Below, one piece after another: positions 37,131 through 48,545 of a DNA stretch of 64,000 nt. A program made the translations under genes and the position numbers. Each line of letters opens with the position of its first letter. Positions within the stretch are counted from its first letter, which is position 1. Source of the stretch: Haliaeetus albicilla (taxonomy: Eukaryota; Chordata; Aves; Accipitriformes; Accipitridae); assembly GCF_947461875.1 (NCBI RefSeq), contig NC_091484.1:61245760-61309759 (forward strand), read 5' to 3'. The notes beneath the pieces are model-generated. The model ran no database searches, had not been told where the DNA came from, and saw only the letters and a list, made by a program, of their open reading frames with translations.

Positions 37131-39940
37131 ACACGACACATAATGTCACGTTCCCTTTAAATGCTCTGCATGCTTCACCTACGGCAGAGAAATAGTTCTT
37201 CTTTCATAAGAGGAGGTTTGAGCTCACCTTTTCCTCGGGGTGTCTTTTGAAAGAGGGAGATTCACGGCAGATTGTCACAGCCTTAGTTTACTTTGTGTGA
37301 AACCAGTTGGGTTTGCTTTGGAGCGAAGCCAGGAAATTAGAAGCGTGGTTTTCACGGCGGGTCAGCTGCGGTGCGTTTGTACCATTACTGTTGCACTATA
37401 TATTTTGTCTAAAAGAAAACTATTTCCTGGGGAATTCTACGTGGGCTATTCCACGTGGAGCGTAACATTCGGGTAGCATGACAAATACCTAATCTAATCT
37501 GTATCTATTATAGTATTTGTGGAGCACCTGTGAACATTCCCGGTTCATGTGTATTGTATTCTTCATAGGCACTTCAGAAAAAGTTGTGCTACTGTGCTTC
37601 TGTGAAACAAATAGTGCGTGGTCAGGTACATGTGGTTTAAAAAAAAAATCACACAAGTTTATGAGTCTGTAATACCAGAAAATAGTGCCTAGAGAACGCT
37701 GGAGAAAAAAATACTCCCCTTTTTTGGGGGGGAGGGGTCATTAATTGCTCTTTTGAATCATTTTTTTAAGTTAAAATCCTGGGCAGTGCAAGTCACGTGA
37801 ATCTGTGTCTCTATATGTTTGTGTTTAGTGGGACGGAAATCTTCACTTAAAGGATGTGTCTGAATAGGAAAAAAAACAAGAAGCCTTCAGTAACATATTT
37901 CTTCTGTAATGGTTGTATGAAGCTGCCTGACACGTGTGGAGCTAGGAAGACAGAGGTCTGACCAGACCGATCCTATGATTCTCCAAAATTGTGAATGCTG
38001 AAAGCTCATAACCAAATGCAGTAGTTCTGGCCCATATCCAAAATTTACATTTGAAAGTTCCTTGGAGAGAGAGCTAATTGTAAAGACAGTAGAGTAAATT
38101 AGAATGATTCCAAATAATCTCAAATTTACTGCTGGCATAGATATAATGGAGGTGGGTTTGACTCATGCTGTTAAAATTGTATTCTTTTTTAAACTTTAAG
38201 TATTGAATGTGGTTTGCTTCAAGGCTCAGTTTCATAGTATCCGTACGGGTCAGGTCCATACTTGTTCCTTTCTCAAATTATTCTGAAAATGTTCTTCTTT
38301 CGTGTCACCTGGGTTGCAAAACGGGACTGTTAAACTCTTCACAACATTTAAAGTAATGAAGCAAAGTGACTTTCCTGACCTTTGTAGACTTCATGGAGGG
38401 TGTGACTTAGAAGAATTGCATACCAGGACATGTTGAAGGACTTTTTTCTTTTTTAAATTTCTAGCTCACAGCAATTAATCTTTCATGATAATTTTCCTTA
38501 TAATCCTAGGCATACTGCTTCTACACTGCAGACCTGGGCCTCTCCTGTAGTTATATCCACTGCAGTAATGGGTGATGTTAAGAAATCTTGACATTTGTTT
38601 TCAGATCAGAGAAGCAACTGAAGTGTGAGGGTTACTCAAGCCTTTGGATAACCAAAGCCCTCCCCTGTCAATCAGCAACTCTTGCTTTTTGTTGCCCTCT
38701 AGACTTGCTACTATATTGAACAGAAAGACCTTCAGCTTTTAGCTTCTGAATATCAGGGAGGGAGAGAGGGAGACAAGCTTATCTCACACCTCTGTGTTTT
38801 CCATTGGCTTCTCTTTACTCCTTTTCCAAGGAGGGTACTTGCATAATTTATCCTTTCGCTACTCTTAGCTCTCTTCTGGGAACCATCACATGATCCTTCA
38901 CACATTTCACAGTTATCTGTGGGGATCGATTTTCTAGGCCTATTATCTTCACTTGGAAGATAGGGAAAGTTTGCCCATGCTGTTATTGAGCAACCCCAGG
39001 ACCCAGAAAACCTCTCTCAGTTTGTTATCCCTGTGGAGCTTATGTACCCCGAGGTACAGTCCCAGCTTTCAACCTTGCCATCAAAGTCACTTGTCCCTAT
39101 CTAGGAAGTGGCCAAGGATGATTTTTTTTCAGCAATTACTAGGGGAAAGACCCGTATTCAAACATGACAGAGAGTTTGGTTTGCAGAGAAAGTCACGTGC
39201 TGCTGTGTGCTGTAATGCTGCGGGATCGTGCTGAATGCCCAGGTCAGCTTGCTGGCAAGACTAGCAATTAGTTTGCATAGTTTACATTCCTTTCTTTTCA
39301 CTGGTATTTATACAGTTTTTTCCAAATATATGAAAGAAAAATAAGAGAATTTGTTGATCTTTCTAATGTAGTATAAGAAAAATATGTTATTTTTGATTCC
39401 TTTTCAAGGTTTCACCCGATAACAAATAGTGGTAAAACACTTCACTTGATATGTCTCTTTATGTTCCAAATAATTAGCTTTTTCTTGAACCAGTGAAATG
39501 ACTGAAGTACAGAGTAGGGAAAGGCTTTGCATGAGAGAGGTTTAGGACCCGAAATACACATTCATGAGCTCTCAGTTGTGTTTCTCAGCATAGGTTTACC
39601 TGCCTTCTTGAGGAAGTGCCTGCCACCAATTCAGTGATTGAAACTGCTGCTGTGACCATACTTTAAGGGTTTATACCAAATTGCTGCACTCAGTCACCCA
39701 TGCTCGCGCTGACTCCCTTGAGCTCCAAGGAAATCCCTTATTTATGTCTGCCGCCTTTGTTCCGACAGCCTCAGGGATATAACCTCTGGGTTCTTGGTGC
39801 AACAAATTGAAGATGGTAAATTCCAGCCAGCCCCAGCCCACCTCTTTTTCCTCCTGTGTAAAATCCATTGAAATGACTGTGCAGCTTTCAGAGGCCATTG
39901 AGGCTGGATGTTTTTTAATTGAGTTGTGCTTGGAAAAGGG

Positions 39941-39977
39941 GTGTGTGTGTGTGGGGGGGTGTGTACACGTACACGTG
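39941..39977. repeat. GT microsatellite with G run and ACGTGT palindromic end
   Basis: About six GT units, a run of seven G, then alternating purine-pyrimidine sequence (GTGTACACGTACACGTG). Alternating tracts of this kind can adopt Z-DNA. The length is likely polymorphic. Confidence 0.85.
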
Positions 39978-40750
39978 AGGCTGCTGCTCTGAAGGTTTAA
40001 CCAGGATTGTGCTTCTAAGAAGGTCTTAGAAGGTGCTGCAGAGATCAGAGGTGGCACTTTGAATCTGCGTGAGAGCAAAATTTCTCTGTGAACCGAACCT
40101 GCTTCCGAAGTCACGCCTGGATCTGTGCTCATCAAAGCGTGGTGCCACCTGCAGTCTGGGCTCCTGTGTCCAGTTCTTCTTTTGGGATAGGTTTCCATGA
40201 GTGCAAACAAGAGGGTGTTGTTGGTATTTTGGAGTCCTTGAGCATTACAGGGAGCTTACAGAAATACGCAAAGTCTTTGAGGACCTTCCAGGGCCCAGTC
40301 CTGTTGTGAAACCCAAGGGAATTGGTGGGCCATCACACTGGCAGCGGTTTTATCACCAGGGCTTGATGTTACGTGGGACTTGGCAGGCAATCGACACCGC
40401 ACACCAGAAAGCTGAAAAATCCTCAGCATAAAATCCTGAGGCAAGTGGTAGGCGGGGTGTCAAACTGACTGACTGAACCATAAAAAGAAGTGAGTAGGTC
40501 CCTGTTTCCAAACAGCAGTGCCATATAAATGGCAACACACAAGGGAGATGGTCGCTGGAAGGATGAAAGGCTTCGAGGCAAAAAGTGTCAGACGGAGAGG
40601 AATAGAGATGTGTTAAAAACACGTAGAGGAAGGAGCTTCCTGCTCCTGGGGAGGTGCTGTAAAGGGTTAATGCTGAGGCTGCCGGGTAAAGACGGGAAGG
40701 CCACATCAGACTTGGAGAGGCCTTTTCAATGCTTCTGGTTTTTGTGGTTT

Positions 40751-40774
40751 GGTGTTTTTTTTTTTTCTTTGCAG
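40751..40774 (+). other. Strong cryptic splice acceptor in KIAA1217 intron 1
   Basis: The tract GGTG, twelve or more T, then CTTTGCAG is at least as good an acceptor by eye as the real one at 41705. Downstream sequence stays open in the phase coming from exon 1 for about 57 codons before a TAG near 40946, so exon 1 spliced here could make a short alternative C-terminus. No good donor was seen at a useful distance. It may simply be a decoy site. Confidence 0.3.
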
Positions 40775-41705
40775 ACAAAGGAGTGAGGGATTTTTCAAAG
40801 GTATTAGGTAACAAGGCTCCAGACTACACTTTTTTATGCACCAGAGGGTTCGTGTTACACAGTTACCTGAAGATAAGCCAGCACTTACATACCCTTGGTG
40901 TCTGCCTGTCTTTACAAATGTCGTCATGGTCTTTAGTCTTAAAGTAGATTTTAAAGTTAAAAAATGAATCCGAGGGGTTTTTCTTCTTTTTATATCACAC
41001 AAAACTTGCTTTTATTCTGTTTCTTAAGAAATGGTTTATTGAAAAAGTGATGTAGTATTTTCCAGCCTGCTGTCCTGAGACGTATAAAATCCAGGGGAGA
41101 TCCGTGAAATTTAAAACCAGACCACAGTCAGAAATCAGGGAAAAAAGCCTCCAAAACCCTCTTATTATTTCATAGGTGTTTCAGAGCATGTTGATAACAC
41201 TCTGAAAAAGATTAAGGATTTCAAATCTGCTTTGTCAAAGGAATTTTATCAGTTGCTATCCTTAAGGATTCTAGTTACAGGGCCACTGAGTGTACTGGAG
41301 CCTATTGAAGAAACTCATTTCTTCTTGTGGAAAGCATCCTGTAGATTTTAAAGGTCAGGGAATAAGGGCACTGTCAGATCTTCTTTTCAAGTCACATAGT
41401 GGTAAAGATGATATAAAAGGAACATCTACTTTAATGATGCTCACTTTTCTGTGAGGCAATACTGCAGTTGTGTGTTAAAAGTATATAAGTACAGTGCATA
41501 GCTTACATAAGTGATTATTTCCGGGCCACTTCTTACGTGTATATGCCTAATGATGCAGGACGTGCCATTGAACACTACCAGACTTTTAGAAGTACCTAGC
41601 TTTTATATTGATTATTTTCTTTTTCTTATTAATGTGAATGTTGGATGTTGGGATTAAGTTCTTATAATACACTTTTGGGTTTTTTTATTGGTTTTTTTTT
41701 TCCAG

Positions 41706-41992
41706 ACCAGGCAAAAACCAGTTTGCATGTAACATCACTAGACGATGCAGAATGTCTACGATCTAAGGAGCTCCTTTCGACCCCAAACAGTCACACATCT
41801 TCTAATTCCAAGTCCACCCGAAACATCCCTCGAAGACATACAGTAGGTGGCCCTCGCAGTTCCAAAGAAATACTGGGAATGCAAACCTCGGAAATGGACA
41901 GGAAGAGAGAGGCTTTTCTTGAGCATCTGAAACAGAAATATCCCCACCATGCTACAGCAATAATGGGACACCAGGAGAGACTGAGAGATCAG
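41706..41992 (+). CDS. KIAA1217: KIAA1217 (SKT) coding exon 2
   Basis: A 287-nt exon encoding residues 24-119. It follows a TG/T-rich tract ending CCAG, begins in phase 1 (completing an Asp codon with the last base of exon 1) and ends in phase 0 at CAG|GTATGG. Conserved blocks include LHVTS (30-34), RNIPRRHT (62-69), GGPRSSKEILGMQ (71-83) and SEMDRKREAFLEHLKQKYPH (85-104), ending GHQERLRDQ. The last two blocks are nearly identical to human KIAA1217 as remembered, and the DRKREAF...LKQKYP block is shared in form with paralogue SRCIN1 (p140Cap). RRHT (66-69) fits a basophilic-kinase (PKA-type RRxT) site; this is inference. The SKEL-to-SKST section (44-61) is more divergent and Ser/Asn/Thr-rich, likely disordered. 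The open frame runs 12 codons into intron 2, so intron retention would truncate the protein. The next human-equivalent exon is not in the window. Confidence 0.96.
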
Positions 41993-43980
41993 GTATGGAA
42001 GTCAAATTTGTGTCTTGCTTTTTGTTAAACAGTCTTTATAACTCCTACAAAATTGAGTGTTACCTCATTGCAAAAGGTGAGAATGTAACAAAGCGTTAAA
42101 CAGATTTTTTTGATGTAGCCTAAGATTCAGTTGCTCCCTTGAAATTCAAAGAAACAATAATAAAAATGAAACTGTTCAATATTACCTTGGAATTGCTTGT
42201 TGAAACTGACATTTTTTGAAGAGCTTTTCATTTTTTTTTTAGAACATACATAGAGAAAGGGATGAAGGTGAGATTCTTGATCTTAGTATATGGGCCTCCA
42301 TCTACTTTTCACAGCTGAAGGGAAAATACAGAACAGCTGTTAACTTCTGTTACACTTTCAGTATTGGCACCACTGCCTGGGAGAAAAGAAAATATCTGTA
42401 GAGTGTGTCTATATGCTTTAGCTGGCTCTGTTACCCTTTCATTTGCTTTCTTTTCTATTTTTGAGTCTTTTAACACAAACAGAACAGACTTATCCACAGG
42501 TATCTGCCTCCTCCAAGCTGTTTTGACATCCACGTTGGTCTGTCAGCAGCGTACCTTAAGGTGGTTTGCTTCTTGCCTGCCCACAATTGCTTTTCAGCAG
42601 CAAAAAGTAGATGTAGGGTCAGAGGAGATGTGACATGCTGATGTATTTCTCAGAGCAGGTGGAGGCTGTCGTCACACTGACCTTCTGAATTCGGGGAATG
42701 CCATGCAAGGATCTCTTCGCAGCCTAACTCTGGGCTCTGGTTTTAGGTGCAATGTTGAGTTCAATCTGTTCAGCTTTACAGACAATCTACTTTCTACTCC
42801 ATAATTGATTTTTTGCAATCAACCAGCAGAATATAGAGTTCAGGCTCAAAAATCTTGTGCCCGTTATTCCCAGTTTAGCAAATGATTGACAGCAAACCTT
42901 TTATAGAAGTTTTTTTTTCTTAGCGTTTTATAGGTATTTCAGCACTAACAGGAAGTTAATTGTAAGTAAGGAATAAAAACAAGTTGGAAAAATATTGTAC
43001 TCTGTTATGGGTGTTCTTCCTGAATTCCCAGCCTCTTCTGAAGCTTTCCAAACCTTTGGGGATCAGACCGTTGTTATAGGTTTGGAAAGATTGTAATTTG
43101 GTAACTCCCCCTTACAACGTCTCTGTGACAGGTTCTCTAGAGATCCCAGGTGCTGTCACTGCCTCAGAACACAACTGCTAGAATCCATATGTATCCAGCT
43201 AAAATTGCTGCAAGACCTCAGCTCTAATGAGGATGATCTATTCCTTATATTTAAACAGCTTCCCTCCTTTCCTTTGAAAGTCTTGATTTTTTTTTTTCTT
43301 CCCACTTATCTCTTCCATGAACTTTAGTGACTGTGTGGAATGTGCTGGGTGGTGGATAAAGATAGCATACAAATTAAATAAAGGGGGTGGGAGGGGGGTG
43401 AAATCCAGAGATTAGATCTTTTGGAGTCATGTAAATATTTAGTTCCAGGGTTGCAGACACTGCAAACCCAGTTTGAACAGCCTACAGCATTACACCCTAC
43501 ACATTTTGTAATTTGAGTCTTTTCTGAAGGCAATAAATTACAGAAGGAATGCAGTAACTGTTCCTGCTATTTGTTTAAAATGTGTCATCCTTGCTAATTT
43601 ATTGAGGGTAAAATTCATGTGAATGTCTCCTGCTTCTACTTTTGGATGATTAGACATATGTATTATATGTAATGAGTTTTTTAATAATTTTAAACCAAAA
43701 TAACTTTAAGTTACTATTAGAGCATCAAACTGTCTTTCTTGGGAATGGGAAAGACCGAAGACTTCATCCATTCAGCATAACTTAAAAAAACCCAACCAAG
43801 ATAACCGAACAGAAGCCACATTAAAAACATGCAAAAATAAGTTATACTAGTCGATGGTAAGAAATTTGCTTAGTTGAAATGTAGTGAATCAACAGTCTGG
43901 CTGATTGGATGCAGTAGAATTATTATGGTCATGGTATTACAGTTTGGAGGGTTTTTTTCTTACCAATTTTGTCTATGTGT

Positions 43981-44300
43981 TCACACACATATATGTGTAT
44001 TTTGTGTGTGTGTGTGTGTTTGTATGTGTGTATATATATACACCTCTGTGTATACATAGCTATATGTATGTGTGTATATATATATGTGTGTGTATATACA
44101 ATGCATGCTTATCTAGCTGCTCCATGAATAAGACCATGATATAATTTTGCTTTGGAGGGTGTATATGTGTGTTTAGCATACATACTTCCTTTCCCCTGCC
44201 TCTTATATATGTATGTGTGTAGCTGTGGTATAGAAGACAAACTACATACACATGTAGTAGGTATGTGAATGTAACATATATATGTGTGTGTATATATATC
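43981..44300. repeat. Compound TG/TA microsatellite cluster
   Basis: Two dense clusters (43981-44100 and 44161-44300) of TG and TA repeats, interleaved as CACACATATATGTG, (TG)n, (TATA)n and GTATGTG variants, separated by about 60 bp of unique sequence. Alternating purine-pyrimidine sequence throughout makes it prone to Z-DNA, cruciform and slippage. The open frames over it on both strands, rich in His/Thr/Tyr/Ile or Cys/Val, are products of the repeat. Confidence 0.93.
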
Positions 44301-45189
44301 ACATACAAAATCTGTAAAATGTATGGGAAGACATAGAATTAAAATGTCACGATTTATTTTCCAGGTTCCTTTCCTCCCTTACTTCTCTAGCTCCTCCACT
44401 ATCTGGAAAGTGGCAACATTACCCATGGTGGGAATTTCCCCACTGTGGGAGATCTATCAAGGATAGTAGCTAATGCAACGGCATTTTCTAATCTCTATGT
44501 CAAATGGTGCAGCTGGAACATAAAACATCCCACTACTTACAACCAGGAGATAGTCCCTTGGATATCATATAATTTGTCTTCTGGCTTGCTCTAAACCCTG
44601 GCAGGTCCATAACCAACAAATATGGGCCAGAAAATCAAGATTGGTAATTACCTCTTTTTCTATGGACTTTCTTCTCTTGTCCATTTTTTACTGTCCATCA
44701 GTATCTGAGTATGGCAAACTGACCCCTGGTTTGCAGAAAATAAACGTCAGGAAAAAAAATATTTGATGTTGTCAGATCATACTGTATCGCCTCCACCGGC
44801 AAGGTTAGCTCTGACTGTTGTCCGTATCTTCCACTACATTATTAATGGTTTCCTGCAGGCTTCGTTTATTCAGATAAATCCCTCCCTGGATGTGCCTCCT
44901 GAGGACCCGTTTCTACTCTTGATAACCTGCCACAAATCAGAAGTACAATCGTGGCCAGGTAAAATGCCAGCGGGGATTACTGATGGTTAACTAACATGGT
45001 GACCTGAAACCTCCCAGCTGTGCACACAGATCATCCCTCCCCCACCCCGTGGGTTTGTTGGCCTGTTTGCCATACCTTATTCTGGAAAGGAAAGCCGACA
45101 GAGACGGGGGGCTGTCTTTATTTGCACAAGGGCCTCGGCATACTGCCGCAAGGCAAATAACCTGCAGCTAAGCTGGTCCCTGTGGTAAA

Positions 45190-45423
45190 CTGGGACGTGA
45201 GTTTGCAGCGGCTGCGGGGGTGCAGGCGTGCCATGCCTCGTGCTCCCCAAAACGCCGCAGGGGAACGCAGCACCCCACGGCCGCAGCTCGGCGACCCACA
45301 GCCCAGCGGCTCGCCCTCACGCTGCAGGTTTTCCCCCTCGTGAGACAACCCCGCAGCCGGGCACCAGAGCTCCCTCCACCTGGAAGCCTGGAAAGCCCAG
45401 GACCAAAATCTTTTTTCATAGGT
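45190..45423 (+). promoter_or_regulatory. CpG-rich patch with donor-like site in intron 2
   Basis: About 170 bp (45200-45370) holds roughly 17 CpG dinucleotides, against near absence in the flanks. Some 50 bp further on is ATAG|GTAATG (GT at 45422-45423), a fair splice donor. The combination resembles an internal promoter with a non-coding or short first exon, but it could equally be an isolated GC-rich patch. No recognisable peptide is encoded. Confidence 0.35.
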
Positions 45424-48247
45424 AATGCAAGTTTCTGCAGGAGCTTTGGATACCTTGCCTCTGCCAAGGCTGTCTCGTCTGCGTTAATGAAAGCAAGGTG
45501 CTACCGTAATCCCCAGGAAAGTTAGGAAGAAAAAAGAGAGAGGAAGGAGGAAAACGGTCTCGGTCTTCGGAAGTTTGAGATGGTGTGAGTCATCTGCTGA
45601 GGAGCTCATGGCAGGACGTGGTCACCCGCTTAGGTGGGGCTGACTCCGGTCACCAGAGAAGGAGAGGGCAGGAACAAGGGTAAAGGCTGGGCCAGTGGCT
45701 GCGAGGGTGAAAAAGAGTTAGCAATTAAGAGGTTAAAATGCTAACCTGGCCATGGGAGGGGGCTAATCCCTGCCGCGAACCTGTTTTACAAGTCACCTCG
45801 CTAAAAAAAAAACCTTTCTGAGGGGCAGAGAGCAACAATGAGTGTGTAGAAGTTTTTCAGAGCCAGAGCTTATGAGCGTGCCCTAAGAAAACGAGCTGGA
45901 AGATGTTTGCCACAGCTTTCTTTTGTTGTTGTTTGACTAGAAAATACACTGGGAGATGTGGAAGGGTCAGGAACAGCTCTAGTGTTTCAGCCAGTGCTCC
46001 GTGAAGAACAAATACATTGGCAAATGAAATTAGATTTCCATCAATTTAAAAAAAAAAACAACCAACCAACCTTCTGCTGCCTGTGCAAGCCTGAGTGCCT
46101 AGAAGATGGTGGCTGAGGGTTTTTTTGTTATGTTCAGTTAGGTCTGCACATGACAGGTTACTTTGGCATCTGGGCAGGTGTGGTTAAGGTTACCATGGAG
46201 ATTCATGATGTCATGCTTGATAGAGCATGTCAAGACAACTAATCTAACATGTAGATGTTCAAAAAGTCCCATAGGCCAGAACTAAGCTTTATGCAAATAA
46301 CAAAGTTACACTGCAAAAGGGTGAAAGAAAATACGGCTGAGATATGGCGTGCGTTTTACCTGGCAGCTTGAAAGGATTATTACAGGCTTCATCGTAAATT
46401 AAAACTTTTGGAACTAAAGGAAGAGGATTTCAGACCGTCTCTGGCCTCACCTGTGGAATCTCACATTTTGGTAAATAAGCCTCTTTCTCTCTCTGCCCTC
46501 GCTGTAAAAAAATGCTTTTGAAATCGTGGAATTTACTTCACCACGTTGTTCCTCCTGGCAGTAGGGCTGAGTCAATAAAGCAAGTTTTCTGGCATGGCAT
46601 GTTCCCTTTTCTCTTTCGAAAATGAGTTCTTTATTGAATGAACAGAGAATTCGGAATTATTTGAAAGGCATTGTAATGTATTATGTTGATTATATGAATC
46701 ATGCTGCAAAAATGTCCTAGGTAGTGTTTTGGAGGAGAAACTAAGAATGGAGACACTGTATTTATTTGTAGATTATTGCCAGATGTCTCTCCTTTAACTG
46801 TTAAAATAGAGCGCTAAAATTACAACAGCATTTATTCCAGGATTTGATATCTGCAAAAATATCAAAGCTTTTTTTTTTTTTAAAATGGATCATAGTATCA
46901 ATTGGTTAAACTGACTTTGAGTATGTCCTTTGATACCATAGGGTAACGCTGGGGCATTTCTTAATAGATTTTTTTCTTTGGGTAAAAGTACATTAGTAAC
47001 GTGTAAGCAGGTTTGGAGGTTAAAGTCCAGCAGCGGAAAGGCTGTTGGGACTTTCGGGTTTTAGGTATAGAAAAAGGGGGATATTTTCAGTGCTTCTGGA
47101 AAGAGAGTAAAATCCCTGGGTTCTTAGTTGCAACCACTTTTGTGCTTACATCAATCACGACAGGTCCAGTAAACATCAGTAGGTAAGGGATAGCCCCCCC
47201 GCTGGCACTGCTGTGATACGGTGACGGGAAGCAGGTTCAGGGCTACAAAGTTCAGTTGGTTCAAATCGCTCAGGATGAAAAGGGTTAGATGTAGGTGGGA
47301 AAGGGTGGGGGCTTGTGGTAGTTAACGTCCAAGCTTAAAAACGTGAAAAGAGAAAAATCTTAGGTTCTGCCTAAAGACACCTGAGAAACGTAAACTTGAG
47401 AGAAACTTCAGTTCAATGTAAATCCTCAACAGGATTTAGGGAATGAGGAGGCTGCAGAATATGGTAAGAATGTTATCTAATTCCAGGTGAAAGAACAGGG
47501 TATAAAGGTTTTCTGATGTTCTGCGTTGCTTGATCAGGCGAGGTTAAATAAATTTTTGGAACATGTATTGGTTATTAAAGTGAATGGATTGAAAGGAGTA
47601 CAAAGTGAAGAAATCACTAATTTTTTTTTGGCCACAGCTCTTTTGCTTTTACTCCTATATCTTGAAACTAAGCCAGTAATGGGAATATTTTAGAATTAAT
47701 TTCAATTTGACCTTTCTCCCGAAGTCTGAGTGTTAATTATTTAGTACTAGAATATATACAAATGACAATGTGTCCAATGAACTAGCATTTTTGCATTCAT
47801 TACACTGTTGCTGGTTGATGCCATGGAATCGGGTAAGGAGAAATTGATTTAGTGTTAATATTGTGTGAATACTTTTCTAGTCTATACCATTAAAAAAACA
47901 GAGTTAAAAAATTACATTTGATTTTAAAATGTACACAGTGTCTGTGAAGAATGTGATTTTAATCTGGATATATGTTGCTGCAGATTTTTCTAGTTGAGAA
48001 AATCCATTTTGTTGAATACTACTTAGTTCACATACTGCTGTACATAATGTGTCATCAAAAAATGCCTATTTTTATCTGAGAGTTCACTGTCATACAGCTA
48101 GAACTTGCTGTTGTGTAAGCATAGGCTGTGTAGGTATTTGTTTAGGGGAAAAAAAAAGTTTCAGAAGTTGTTTCAGGAGATTTCTGTGAGTTCCTGCCTC
48201 CTCTCCGGCGATGGGTACTACATCCCTGCCCAAATGAGATGGCAATT

Positions 48248-48258
48248 CCCCCCCCCCC
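48248..48258. repeat. Poly(C) run, 11 nt
   Basis: Eleven consecutive C residues, followed by TCCC. Likely length-variable and error-prone in sequencing. Confidence 0.8.
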
Positions 48259-48525
48259 TCCCTGGAGAGTCTTTGTAAGTCCAACAGAGCACGTTGCACA
48301 TTTGGGAAGGGGGGACCCTCCGCAGCATCCACACGTGTCCCCTGTCTCATGTACCATCTGGTGCAACAATTTCTTGCTTTCCAGTGCTGCTGTATGTTAA
48401 GGGCAACTGCTTTTATTTTACAATGTTAAAAGTACCTAAGAAAAGCTATCAAAATGAACGTAAGAAACATGATTACAAGCTTAAGTCTCTGCTGGATTCC
48501 AAGCCCTTAGCTTTTGTTTATGGAA

Positions 48526-48545
48526 GGACATGACATGACATGTCC
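48526..48545. repeat. GGACATG...CATGTCC hairpin with GACAT triplication
   Basis: GGACATGACATGACATGTCC combines a 7-bp inverted repeat around a 6-bp centre with three copies of a 5-bp unit. It also matches two abutting p53-family decamers (RRRCWWGYYY) at about 17 of 20 positions, with both CATG cores intact. Function is not shown; the match may be chance from a short tandem repeat. Confidence 0.4.

Larger units (their letters stand above)
36848..41705 (+). other. KIAA1217 intron 1
   Basis: A 4,858-bp intron from GTAAGT at 36848 to a pyrimidine-rich tract and CAG ending at 41705. It contains two long G runs near its start (37114-37130), a GT-rich microsatellite (39941-39977) and a strong but apparently unused acceptor at 40774. 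No additional coding exon is supported. The minus-strand open frame at 39671-40210 (179 codons) has no recognisable protein features. Confidence 0.88.

Noticed and set aside
39671..40210. 179-codon minus-strand open frame in KIAA1217 intron 1
   Set aside because: It spans a microsatellite (Thr-His-Pro repeats) and resembles no known protein.
41645..42028. Whole 127-codon frame around exon 2 taken as a single-exon gene
   Set aside because: The first 20 or so codons are polypyrimidine-tract intron and the last 12 are past the donor; only 41706-41992 is exon.
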